A DNA stretch of 7,341 nt, from positions 1 through 7,341 of the forward strand of contig JAHWHA010000105.1 of assembly GCA_019323665.1 (NCBI GenBank), in the 5' to 3' direction. The DNA is from Candidatus Woesearchaeota archaeon. GTDB lineage: Archaea > Nanobdellota > Nanobdellia > Woesearchaeales > JAGVZT01. The notes beneath the pieces were generated by a model. That model was not told the DNA's origin. It worked only from the letters and a program-made list of their open reading frames with translations, and did no database searches. The position numbers and the translations under genes were made by a program. Shown here piece by piece: positions 1 to 5,504 of the stretch (positions are counted from its first letter, which is position 1; each line of letters starts with the position of its first letter).

Positions 1-1078
1 GCAACATAGATGTAGTGAGAAAGAGAAGCAAGAAAACCACTATTGGAGCATAGCTGTATCTAGTAAACCTAGTCTTCCGGAAATATTTTGAGAGCTGCTG
101 GAAAAATGGTGCGAAAAAAATACAGGCAACAACACTATGATAGGTTAGACCTTGCACAAGCTGCACATATCTCAATAGTACCAATACAAGAACAGTGAAA
201 CCAAAAGCAGCAAGCAGATAAAAATCTCGATTCTTCTCAACAAATAGATACCTATAGGCCATGAAGACCCCCCCAATCGTCGGCAGAACCCCCACCAGGT
301 ATACAACCCCAAGCAGGCTAAAACGAGGAAAATATTCCAGTATCAGCTGTGGAGGGATGTTATGATATATTAGCCTCGTGCCGTACTCAAGCAAGGCTGT
401 CTTGAAAAGCACAAAATATAGCCAGGTGATAAAGAGAGATGAAAACACAATGAGTTCCAGCTCCACCCTACGCAACCGCATACCCTGCAACCAGAGGAAA
501 AGCAGATAGGTAAGCAAGCTTACTACAACAAGCAGGGAATATGCTGATGAGAGTGCAAGTAGAATAATAAGCAGAACAAACATCGAAACTTGGTTATTGC
601 TCTCAACAACACGCATAAACTGGTAGAGCAGCAGGAATGTCAAGGGCAGCACAAGTGCATCTGTGGAAAGGGTATTGAAATTAAAATATATAACCGGCGA
701 AAACCCGGCAAGCAGAGCTGCTAGCAAGGAAGCATACCTGTCCTTGGAAATTTTAAATGAAATGCCATATACAATAACAGAGACCAAGCAAAACAGCAGT
801 GTCAAAATAAGTCTTGAAGCAAGCTCTAAACGGATAAATAATCCAAAAAAAGCCACCAAATAATGGAAAAACGGCAAAAACAGGTAGAATCTTCCAGAAT
901 AACTCAGATTGTCCTGAAATATGGGTTTACCAGAATCTATGATATTTTTTATCTGCCTAAGGTGGAAATATGATGTGCTGTCACTGAAATTAGCTGTCTG
1001 CAGCATCAGAAACACCCTTATTGCCAGCAGAACCAATAGGATTATGGCCAAAAATGCACGGTGCCTCTCAGTTTTCAT
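1..1078 (-). CDS. GT-C fold integral membrane glycosyltransferase, 5' part (runs off left edge)
   Basis: An uninterrupted minus-strand reading frame of 359 codons runs from an ATG at 1078 off the left edge, so the C-terminus is missing. It starts MKTERHRAFLAIILL. One hydrophobic segment (about residues 8-27) is followed by a polar loop (about 30-65) and then many hydrophobic segments (about 65-84, 88-108, 116-132, 138-155, 165-198, 207-228, 252-275, 286-303, 313-326, 342-358). The loop carries an acidic/aromatic motif, D33-S-T-S-Y-F-H-L-R41, and then DNLSYSGR. A first external loop with an Asp and a YxHLR-like stretch is typical of GT-C enzymes (STT3/AglB, PMT and ArnT-like families), which transfer sugars from lipid-phosphate donors on the outer face of the membrane. 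The exact family, donor and acceptor cannot be told, and it may be an STT3/AglB relative or a family 39-like enzyme. A TATA-like box 28 nt upstream of the ATG supports this start and a leaderless mRNA. The gene is divergent from the foldase gene. Confidence 0.82.
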   Translation of the reverse strand, partial: MKTERHRAFLAIILLVLLAIRVFLMLQTANFSDSTSYFHLRQIKNIIDSGKPIFQDNLSYSGRFYLFLPFFHYLVAFFGLFIRLELASRLILTLLFCLVSVIVYGISFKISKDRYASLLAALLAGFSPVIYFNFNTLSTDALVLPLTFLLLYQFMRVVESNNQVSMFVLLIILLALSSAYSLLVVVSLLTYLLFLWLQGMRLRRVELELIVFSSLFITWLYFVLFKTALLEYGTRLIYHNIPPQLILEYFPRFSLLGVVYLVGVLPTIGGVFMAYRYLFVEKNRDFYLLAAFGFTVLVLVLLRYVQLVQGLTYHSVVACIFFAPFFQQLSKYFRKTRFTRYSYAPIVVFLLLFLTTSML

Positions 1079-1100
1079 AGAAAAGGAGTCAGTCAAAAGC

Positions 1101-1110
1101 GTATTTATAG
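1101..1110 (-). promoter_or_regulatory. TATA-like box for the GT-C gene
   Basis: Read on the minus strand this is CTATAAATAC, preceded by A-rich sequence that could serve as a BRE. Its centre lies about 28 nt upstream of the ATG at 1078, the distance expected when transcription starts at or next to the start codon. No Shine-Dalgarno sequence is seen, so a leaderless transcript is inferred. Confidence 0.55.
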
Positions 1111-1158
1111 TTTGTTCTTGGTTTATATCGCAATATATGAGAACATGCTCATCACAAC

Positions 1159-1172
1159 CGAAACCTTTATTA
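1159..1172 (+). promoter_or_regulatory. BRE/TATA-like promoter for the parvulin gene
   Basis: CGAAACCTTTATTA resembles an archaeal purine-rich BRE (CGAAA) followed by a TATA element (CTTTATTA). Transcription would start near 1194 and leave a leader of about 30 nt that contains the GGTGAT ribosome binding site. A second AT-rich candidate, tttatat, lies at 1122-1128 but would give a longer leader. Confidence 0.5.
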
Positions 1173-1213
1173 GCGCACATGGTTTCCAAGGAATGTTGTT
1201 AGTTTTCGGGAGT

Positions 1214-1219
1214 GGTGAT
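1214..1219 (+). promoter_or_regulatory. Ribosome binding site GGTGAT of the parvulin gene
   Basis: GGTGAT is complementary to the archaeal 16S rRNA 3' end and lies 5 nt upstream of the ATG at 1225. This fixes the start of the foldase. Confidence 0.7.
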
Positions 1220-1224
1220 TAACT

Positions 1225-2241
1225 ATGGCCAAAAAAACTCTACATATCAAAAAGCGTACTATCAAGAAAAAAAAAGCCAGAGCTGAGAAAGCAAAGGCTG
1301 AAGCTGATTATATTTCATTTCCTGTGTCAAGGATAATTATCCTTGGTTTTATAGTAATTGTGCTGATTGGCGTTATTTTTGGCTCCAAATACCTGCTAAG
1401 AAAACCAGGGAGCAGTACTATTGCCGCAACAGTAAATGGGGAATCCCTATATTGGGCAGATATTGATGCACGCTATGAGCGGCTAACACCCGAGTATCAA
1501 GCAGTGCTTACCAGGGAGATGATTCTCAACCAGACAATAGATGAACTTGTGATTCTGCAGCTGGCAGAGCAGGCTGGTGTTGAGATCCCAAGAGAGGATC
1601 TTGATAGTCTTATCACAAGAGTGGTCATGCAGTTTGGCGAAGAGGAGTTCAACCGCAGGCTTGAGGATCAAGGGATTGATGCAGTTGAGTTCAGGAAACA
1701 GCTTGAAGATACTCTTAAGATAAATGAGTTTCTAGGCCAGGAACTTGATGAGCTGAGGATTACAGATGAGGATGCACAGGAGTTCTTTGATGATAACAAA
1801 GAGCTGCTCTCAAGACCTGAGACAGTACACGCTTACCATATATTGTTTGAGACAGAAGAGGATGCTGAAGCAGCGCTTGAAAGACTCGAGGCTGGTGAGG
1901 ATTTTGAGGAGTTAGCCAGAGAGTTGTCAATTGGTCCAAGCGCCCCAAATGGTGGTGACATTGGCTATATCTCCCAAGAGATGGTTGTGCCTGAGTTTGG
2001 AGATGCCGCTTTTGAGTTGGAGATTGAAGAGATATCTGATATTGTTGAAAGCGAATACGGCTTCCACATCATCAAAATCACTGATCGCAAACCTGCAGAA
2101 GAGGCTGTGTTTGATGACTTAAAATCCCTGATAAAATTCAATCTCTTTGATACCCGTTTCAGAGAGAACCAGGAGTTGGTTAGGGATTATATCAACCAAG
2201 CACGGGCTAATGCTGAGATTGAGGTTTTTGAGAGAAATTAA
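1225..2241 (+). CDS. Membrane-anchored SurA/PrsA-like parvulin peptidyl-prolyl isomerase
   Basis: The 338-residue protein is predicted to catalyse cis-trans isomerisation of Xaa-Pro bonds and to help exported proteins fold. Residues 1-29 are extremely Lys/Arg-rich and should be cytoplasmic. Residues 36-57 form one membrane segment or uncleaved signal anchor, with no lipobox Cys, so residues 60-338 should face outward. Residues 66-175 (from VNGESLYWADI) resemble the SurA N-terminal helical chaperone domain. Residues 200-290 are a parvulin rotamase domain with HAYHILF (202-208), GGDIGYIS (243-250) and YGFHIIKI (278-285). A helical tail (292-338) probably packs back on the chaperone domain, as in PrsA/SurA. 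Start and RBS are clear. The gene stands alone, divergent from a membrane glycosyltransferase that also works on the outer face. Parvulin foldases are well known in bacteria, and a bacterial origin is possible. Exact substrates are unknown. Confidence 0.9.
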   Translation: MAKKTLHIKKRTIKKKKARAEKAKAEADYISFPVSRIIILGFIVIVLIGVIFGSKYLLRKPGSSTIAATVNGESLYWADIDARYERLTPEYQAVLTREMILNQTIDELVILQLAEQAGVEIPREDLDSLITRVVMQFGEEEFNRRLEDQGIDAVEFRKQLEDTLKINEFLGQELDELRITDEDAQEFFDDNKELLSRPETVHAYHILFETEEDAEAALERLEAGEDFEELARELSIGPSAPNGGDIGYISQEMVVPEFGDAAFELEIEEISDIVESEYGFHIIKITDRKPAEEAVFDDLKSLIKFNLFDTRFRENQELVRDYINQARANAEIEVFERN

Positions 2242-2250
2242 ATTTTAAAT

Positions 2251-2268
2251 TTGTTTCTAATTTTTTAT
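2251..2268 (+). terminator. U-rich terminator of the parvulin gene
   Basis: Ten bases after the TAA stop, the plus strand reads TTGTTTCTAATTTTTTAT, with T6 at 2261-2266. There is no strong hairpin, which fits archaeal factor-assisted or U-tract termination. Confidence 0.45.
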
Positions 2269-2270
2269 GA

Positions 2271-2301
2271 AAAAAGATAAGAAATTAAAAAGATAAGAAA
2301 T
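2271..2301 (-). terminator. Duplicated U-rich tract downstream of dnaG (two 15-bp direct repeats)
   Basis: The 15-bp unit AAAAAGATAAGAAAT (plus strand) occurs perfectly at 2271-2285 and 2287-2301, giving a 16-bp period. On the minus strand each copy reads ATTTCTTATCTTTTT, so dnaG mRNA would meet two successive U-tracts just after its stop codon. This is best read as a tandem terminator. It is also a small direct repeat that may have arisen by slippage. Confidence 0.5.
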
Positions 2302-2306
2302 CCTAA

Positions 2307-3539
2307 TTAAAGCTCATCCCCTGTCAGAATCTTCACTGGCGAAGATTCAGGCTTGATCTTGGTTGACATGGCAATCAGATAGTTCACACTTGCCCTCTCT
2401 GCGATTCTGACAAGCTCTCTTTCTATCACTCCATCAAACACAATTGCATGCATCCCTGACTTGAGGCTGCGGATGGTTGTTGGCAGCTCTGTCATAGGCA
2501 CTTTGCCCAAGATATTGAGATCCTTGTCAAGTATGTAAGCACCTCTTGTGCCAATAAGATCTTCGAGTGTTGACTTGAACTTGAGGCGCTCATCTTTGGT
2601 GAGTTTGAGTCTCTTGTCACCAGCTCTTGGTTTGTCTTCGGCCTTCTCTGCGCGCATAACTCTCTGCTGTTTAGCACCCTCATCTGCAGATTTTGTTTCT
2701 CCGCCAGAACCAATATCTAATCTTGCCTGCTCAGCTGAGACACGGCCGCGTAATGCCTTATGAATCTCCTTCTTTGTGATCTCCTCGACCTCTTTGCCAT
2801 CAGGCGCTTTTGAGATATAATCAACCTCAGCAGTACTCAGTAGCTCCTTGATAATCAGATTGCCACCGCGGTCACCGTCGACAAAAGCTGTAGCGATTTT
2901 CTTTTTGCAGATCTCGATTATTGTCTCAGGTACACTTGTCCCATTCATGGCAATAGCGTTTTTTATTCCATGTTTGAGCAGGTTGAGCACATCTGCTCGC
3001 CCTTCAACAACAACCACCTCATCTGAATCCTCGATGTTTGGACCTGCTGGCAATCTGTCTTTGCCATACTCCTTAATCTCCATCACCCTTACGCTGTAAG
3101 CCACTTCATCCGCCAACTCTTGCGAGTCTGGCATCACAGTCTCCATCAGGTTCTTGAGCAACTCCTTTGCCCTGCTCACAACAAAGTTGCGTTTTGAGAC
3201 TCTGACATCCTCAATCTTCTCCACAGCAATCTTCGCATTGCATGGCCCGATTCTCTGGATGACCTCCATTGCTGCCGCAATTATTGCTGTCTCAGCCTTG
3301 TCAAGGCTGCTTGGTATGATTATTGAGCCGCGTGTCTTGCCTGAACGGGTGTCAACATTCACCTCAATTCTGCCAATCCTTCCAGATCTCTGAAGTTCTC
3401 TTAGTTCAAGCTCTGAGCCCAAGAGACCCTCTGTCTGGCCGAAAATAGCGCCAATAACATCAGGCCTGTCAACTATCCCTTGAATATCGATTCTCGCATG
3501 AACAATGTATTTTGCTGAAACTGGGCTTATTTTTCCCAT
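2307..3539 (-). CDS. dnaG: Archaeal DnaG primase (Toprim domain)
   Basis: The 410-residue protein is a full-length archaeal DnaG. It begins with the family's typical N-terminus (MGKISPVSAKYIVHARIDI), followed by a conserved domain to about residue 165. The Toprim domain (about 171-265) has its catalytic Glu in VVVVEGRADVLNLL (E179) and the metal-binding DxD in FVDGDRGG (D221, D223). A low-complexity charged linker (about 270-315, rich in K, E, A) leads to the conserved C-terminal domain (about 316-400). There is no bacterial CHC2 zinc finger, which is normal in archaea. In studied archaea this protein makes RNA primers in vitro and is also a subunit of the RNA exosome, so it may act in RNA turnover as well as, or instead of, replication. 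The start is fixed by a strong GGAGG Shine-Dalgarno sequence. The gene is monocistronic and converges on the parvulin gene. Confidence 0.96.
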   Translation of the reverse strand: MGKISPVSAKYIVHARIDIQGIVDRPDVIGAIFGQTEGLLGSELELRELQRSGRIGRIEVNVDTRSGKTRGSIIIPSSLDKAETAIIAAAMEVIQRIGPCNAKIAVEKIEDVRVSKRNFVVSRAKELLKNLMETVMPDSQELADEVAYSVRVMEIKEYGKDRLPAGPNIEDSDEVVVVEGRADVLNLLKHGIKNAIAMNGTSVPETIIEICKKKIATAFVDGDRGGNLIIKELLSTAEVDYISKAPDGKEVEEITKKEIHKALRGRVSAEQARLDIGSGGETKSADEGAKQQRVMRAEKAEDKPRAGDKRLKLTKDERLKFKSTLEDLIGTRGAYILDKDLNILGKVPMTELPTTIRSLKSGMHAIVFDGVIERELVRIAERASVNYLIAMSTKIKPESSPVKILTGDEL

Positions 3540-3543
3540 CTTA

Positions 3544-3552
3544 ATCTCCTCC
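3544..3552 (-). promoter_or_regulatory. Strong ribosome binding site of dnaG
   Basis: The minus strand reads GGAGGAGAT, ending 4 nt before the ATG at 3539. This is one of the best matches in the window to the 16S rRNA 3' end and decides the dnaG start. Confidence 0.8.
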
Positions 3553-3595
3553 TTGTTGTTTTAGAAGAAGTGTCTCACTAACCCAAATCCCTACC

Positions 3596-3604
3596 TAAAT
3601 AAAA
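3596..3604 (-). promoter_or_regulatory. TATA-like box for dnaG
   Basis: The minus strand reads TTTTATTTA. Its centre is about 61 nt upstream of the dnaG ATG, predicting a start site near 3574 and a leader of about 35 nt that carries the GGAGG site. The assignment rests on position and composition only. Confidence 0.4.
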
Positions 3605-3768
3605 TTGTGATTCAGTGAACATGAGTACCTCTTCTCCAATTTTCCAATTAGAACAAGCTTATATGCTCCAAATCTACTTAATTAAGCTTGATTTCTTCCC
3701 CATTTCCTTGAAATAAGCTATTAATGCGAATGATGAAACAAATGAGCTTTCTGCTTGCTCTATTGACC
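3605..3768. other. AT-rich intergenic stretch with small inverted repeats
   Basis: No protein gene is supported here on either strand. Visible items are an inverted repeat CAAGCTTA (3654-3661) / TAAGCTTG (3683-3690), each arm holding an AAGCTT palindrome, with the palindrome TTAATTAA (3678-3685) overlapping the second arm. A related TAAGCTA lies at 3714-3720, and ccaatt occurs twice between 3635 and 3650. An ATGATGA at 3729-3735 resembles a C box, but no matching D box follows at a suitable distance. The stretch may be a regulatory region upstream of the candidate RNA or simply spacer. Confidence 0.4.
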
Positions 3769-3776
3769 TAAATATG
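3769..3776 (+). promoter_or_regulatory. TATA-like box upstream of the candidate RNA
   Basis: TAAATATG is centred near 3773. A start site about 25 nt downstream would fall at about 3797, within a few bases of the 5' arm of the GC-rich closing stem (GCCCG at 3795-3799). The element is weak alone, but the spacing supports a separate transcript. Confidence 0.3.
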
Positions 3777-3794
3777 AACTTTAAAGGGTTTGTA

Positions 3795-3874
3795 GCCCGA
3801 AACACTAACTCCCAAACTCATAGCTTGGCATTGCCGTGAGCTCCGTTGAGTACTCTCGTGACGGGCCTGTTTTT
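3795..3874 (+). ncRNA. Candidate structured small RNA in the dnaG-patatin gap
   Basis: A GC-richer island sits in AT-rich spacer. Its ends can pair: GCCCG (3795-3799) with CGGGC (3862-3866), continued by CAC (3803-3805) with GTG (3858-3860) across an AAA/A internal loop. Inside, CTCA (3817-3820) pairs with TGAG (3837-3840) and GGC (3827-3829) with GCC (3833-3835). CCGT (3843-3846) can alternatively pair with ACGG (3861-3864), competing with the closing stem. A U-tract, TGTTTTTATAG, follows at once, and a TATA-like box lies about 25 nt upstream. There are no long open frames. CCCAAACTC (3811-3819) and GAGTACT (3848-3854) resemble the 5S rRNA elements CCGAAC and GAGUACU with near-normal spacing, and GCCGTGAGCTCCG between them is also 5S-like. 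However, a normal helix I, helix III and long helix IV are not evident, and the element is about 40 nt short for 5S. It could be a divergent 5S, another regulatory RNA, or a chance fold. Confidence 0.35.
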
Positions 3875-3878
3875 ATAG
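3869..3878 (+). terminator. U-tract terminator after the GC-rich stem
   Basis: GTTTTTATAG directly follows the 3' arm of the GCCCG/CGGGC pairing. The arrangement suits termination of a short plus-strand RNA before the promoter of the patatin gene. Confidence 0.35.
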
Positions 3879-3884
3879 TAAAAC

Positions 3885-3896
3885 TTATATATATAA
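3885..3896 (+). promoter_or_regulatory. TATA box for the patatin-like gene
   Basis: TTATATATATAA is a perfectly palindromic TATA element centred about 45 nt upstream of the ATG at 3936. It predicts a start near 3916 and a 20-nt leader without a recognisable Shine-Dalgarno sequence (the ATG is preceded by GCGAAA). Its symmetry means it could also fire leftward. Confidence 0.55.
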
Positions 3897-3935
3897 AAAA
3901 GTTGCGATTTTGAATATCCATTTGCATACGCGAAA

Positions 3936-4739
3936 ATGAAACGAAATTTGAAGAGAAAGACTATTGGACTAGCGCTGGGCAGTGGAGGAGCCCGTGGTTT
4001 GGCACATATCGGTGTTATTAAGATTCTTGAGAAGCATCACGTCCCCATAGATCTAATCGCAGGCACAAGCATGGGTGCAGCGATTGCCGCCCATTACTCC
4101 CTGTTTAGAGATGTGAAGAAATTGGAGCAGATAACCCTTGAGTTCAGGAGACGTGATACAATAAGGCTTATTGACCTCAACAATCCTCAGAGGTCTATGA
4201 TCCGCGGCCAGAAGATAAGGGAATTCCTCATTGACAGATTAGGTGAAGCCACTTTCAATGATGTAAAAATTCCTTTAAGGATTGGAGCGACTGCCCTTGA
4301 GGATGGCAGGTCTGTTGTTTTCAGGTCTGGCAAGCTGGTTGATGCAATAATGGCCTCCGGCGCGATTCCAGGGATATTTCCACCAGTGAAATATAGAGGC
4401 AGGCATCTTGTTGATGGAGCTTTAACAGATGCAACACCTGTTGACCTTGTGGCTGAGATGGGCGCTGAGGTGATAATTGCTGTTGATTTATTTGTCCTTG
4501 AGAGATTCAACAAGAAACCATTAACTATGCTTCATGTGGTAAACAGATCTTATGCAATCCTGATGGACAGCCTCGTGAAATATTCCACAAAAGAGTACGG
4601 TGACAATATCGTTGTAATAAAGCCCAACACAGGGCGCAGGATGCAGACTTTCAATTTCCACAAGGGCAAAGAGATGATACGTGCAGGGGAGATTGCGGCA
4701 AACAGTCAGATCAAGAGGATAAAAAAGCTAATCTGCTGA
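3936..4739 (+). CDS. Patatin-like phospholipase / acyl hydrolase (RssA/YchK-like)
   Basis: The 267-residue single-domain protein is predicted to hydrolyse acyl ester bonds with a Ser-Asp dyad. The family's motifs are all intact: the glycine-rich oxyanion motif GSGGARG (15-21), the nucleophile elbow G-T-S-M-G (43-47, Ser45), and the D-G-A motif (160-162, Asp160). Length and motif spacing match the small bacterial/archaeal patatin family. No signal peptide or clear membrane segment is seen and the N-terminus is basic (MKRNLKRK), so the protein is probably cytoplasmic or on the inner membrane face. In archaea, whose core lipids are ether-linked, the natural ester or thioester substrate is unclear. 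A scavenged bacterial lipid, an acyl-CoA-like compound or a protein acyl group are possible and are inference only. The start is chosen because it directly precedes the first conserved strand. The gene converges on the GT2 gene with 3 bp between stop codons. Confidence 0.93.
   Translation: MKRNLKRKTIGLALGSGGARGLAHIGVIKILEKHHVPIDLIAGTSMGAAIAAHYSLFRDVKKLEQITLEFRRRDTIRLIDLNNPQRSMIRGQKIREFLIDRLGEATFNDVKIPLRIGATALEDGRSVVFRSGKLVDAIMASGAIPGIFPPVKYRGRHLVDGALTDATPVDLVAEMGAEVIIAVDLFVLERFNKKPLTMLHVVNRSYAILMDSLVKYSTKEYGDNIVVIKPNTGRRMQTFNFHKGKEMIRAGEIAANSQIKRIKKLIC
4719..4727 (-). terminator. Possible U-tract terminator of the GT2 gene inside the patatin 3' end
   Basis: The minus strand reads CTTTTTTAT about 16-24 nt past the GT2 stop codon and overlaps the last Lys codons of the patatin gene. 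With only 3 bp between convergent stops, any terminator must lie inside the neighbouring gene. This is the nearest T-rich run. Confidence 0.3.
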
Positions 4740-4742
4740 AAA

Positions 4743-5429
4743 TCATCTCACAACAGGATACTCCCCTTTCTTTATCTTACCAGTAAGTAAGAATAATGTG
4801 TACGCATAGGCTTGTTTTATGACCTCACCAAAACCCCCTTTCTCAAACCTTCGCATTGAGGTTGTCTGAGTTGCATCCTTAACATAAATTGTCGGACCTT
4901 GTGCTTTAACTCTCTTTGCAAAATCTGCATCAATCATCCATCCAATTGACTCATTATGGCCTCTGATATTTCTGTACACTTCTGCTGTGCAAAACCTCAC
5001 CGGTCCCCAGCCAGCCCCCTCATCAAATTCAAGCAGTTTTGTACCCAGCCTATACCACACCTTTTTCTCTTTGGATCGCATCTTCAATGTGCCACCTATC
5101 TTTCCTTGATTCAAAGCATTCACAGCAGCAGCTATCCCATTATGAGAGATCACTGTATCAGCCTCAAGGAAGAATAAAAACTTTGCTTTAGAGTGCTTTG
5201 CTCCGTGGTTGCAAGCAAAAGCAATACCCCTTTGCTTTGTTTCAAATATTTTTATGGATAGTTTATTTATATAACTCTGGGCAATTTTTGCTGTTCCGTC
5301 TGTACAACCATTAGCTACAACAATAACCTCAAAATTTTTACAGGTTTGGCTTGTTAATGAATCTAAAGCCTCTGCAATTTGGGACTCTTCGTTATGCGCT
5401 GGGATGATCACAGATATGGTATATGTCAT
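4743..5429 (-). CDS. GT-A family 2 glycosyltransferase
   Basis: The 228-residue protein is a single GT-A domain predicted to move a sugar from a nucleotide-sugar donor. Motifs in order are SVIIPAHNEE (6-15), the nucleotide-binding loop VANGCTDGT (38-46), and FFLEADT (86-92), where E89-A-D91 replaces the usual metal-binding D-x-D. GHNESIGW (157-164) and DADFAKRVKAQG (167-178) correspond to the acceptor/catalytic region (ED-x-D-like). A short hydrophobic stretch (209-215) near the C-terminus is not a convincing membrane segment. The frame stays open upstream through an ATG at 5435 and a TTG at 5441, but GGAG at 5436-5439 sits 6 nt before the ATG at 5429, so that ATG is chosen. The donor sugar and pathway (glycolipid, N-glycan or exopolysaccharide) cannot be read from the sequence. 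Together with the GT-C gene it may belong to the cell's surface glycosylation set, though the two are not in one operon. Confidence 0.9.
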   Translation of the reverse strand: MTYTISVIIPAHNEESQIAEALDSLTSQTCKNFEVIVVANGCTDGTAKIAQSYINKLSIKIFETKQRGIAFACNHGAKHSKAKFLFFLEADTVISHNGIAAAVNALNQGKIGGTLKMRSKEKKVWYRLGTKLLEFDEGAGWGPVRFCTAEVYRNIRGHNESIGWMIDADFAKRVKAQGPTIYVKDATQTTSMRRFEKGGFGEVIKQAYAYTLFLLTGKIKKGEYPVVR

Positions 5430-5435
5430 TCTCAT

Positions 5436-5439
5436 CTCC
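5436..5439 (-). promoter_or_regulatory. Ribosome binding site GGAG that decides the GT2 start
   Basis: The minus strand reads GGAGATGAG before the ATG at 5429, with the GGAG core 6 nt upstream. This favours the third possible start codon (protein begins MTYTISV) over the TTG at 5441 and the ATG at 5435, which would place the GGAG inside or too close to the start. Confidence 0.6.
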
Positions 5440-5473
5440 AAATTTCATGACCTTAATATAGATTTCCAGTAAA

Positions 5474-5483
5474 ATATTTAAAT
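5474..5483. promoter_or_regulatory. Shared palindromic TATA element between GT2 and trpS
   Basis: ATATTTAAAT contains the palindrome ATTTAAAT (5476-5483). Rightward its centre is about 26 nt before the trpS ATG, predicting a leaderless trpS mRNA. Leftward it predicts a start near 5453 and a 24-nt leader that carries the GT2 GGAG site. A second leftward candidate, CTATATTAAGG (5451-5461 on the minus strand), would start transcription almost at the GT2 start codon. Confidence 0.45.
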
Positions 5484-5504
5484 GGTTCCAATGCCCACAA
5501 GGAT

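Noticed and set aside
663..1202. Two plus-strand open frames of 66 and 93 codons
   Set aside because: They lie mostly antisense to the continuous minus-strand GT-C frame, have no RBS, and encode low-quality sequence. The second also crosses the divergent promoter region.
3729..3735. ATGATGA resembling the C box of a C/D guide RNA
   Set aside because: No CTGA D' or D box and no C' box occur at suitable distances downstream on the same strand.
3733..3771. Tiny 12-codon open frame (MKQMSFLLALLT) in the intergenic region
   Set aside because: There is no RBS and no well-placed promoter, and the length is expected by chance.
3795..3866. 72-nt span with complementary GCCCG/CGGGC ends, considered as a tRNA
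   Set aside because: The acceptor pairing stops at 5 bp, and there is no TTCRA T-loop, no D-arm and no foldable anticodon arm.
4187..4513. 108-codon minus-strand open frame inside the patatin gene
   Set aside because: It is an antisense shadow of a gene with all its catalytic motifs intact.
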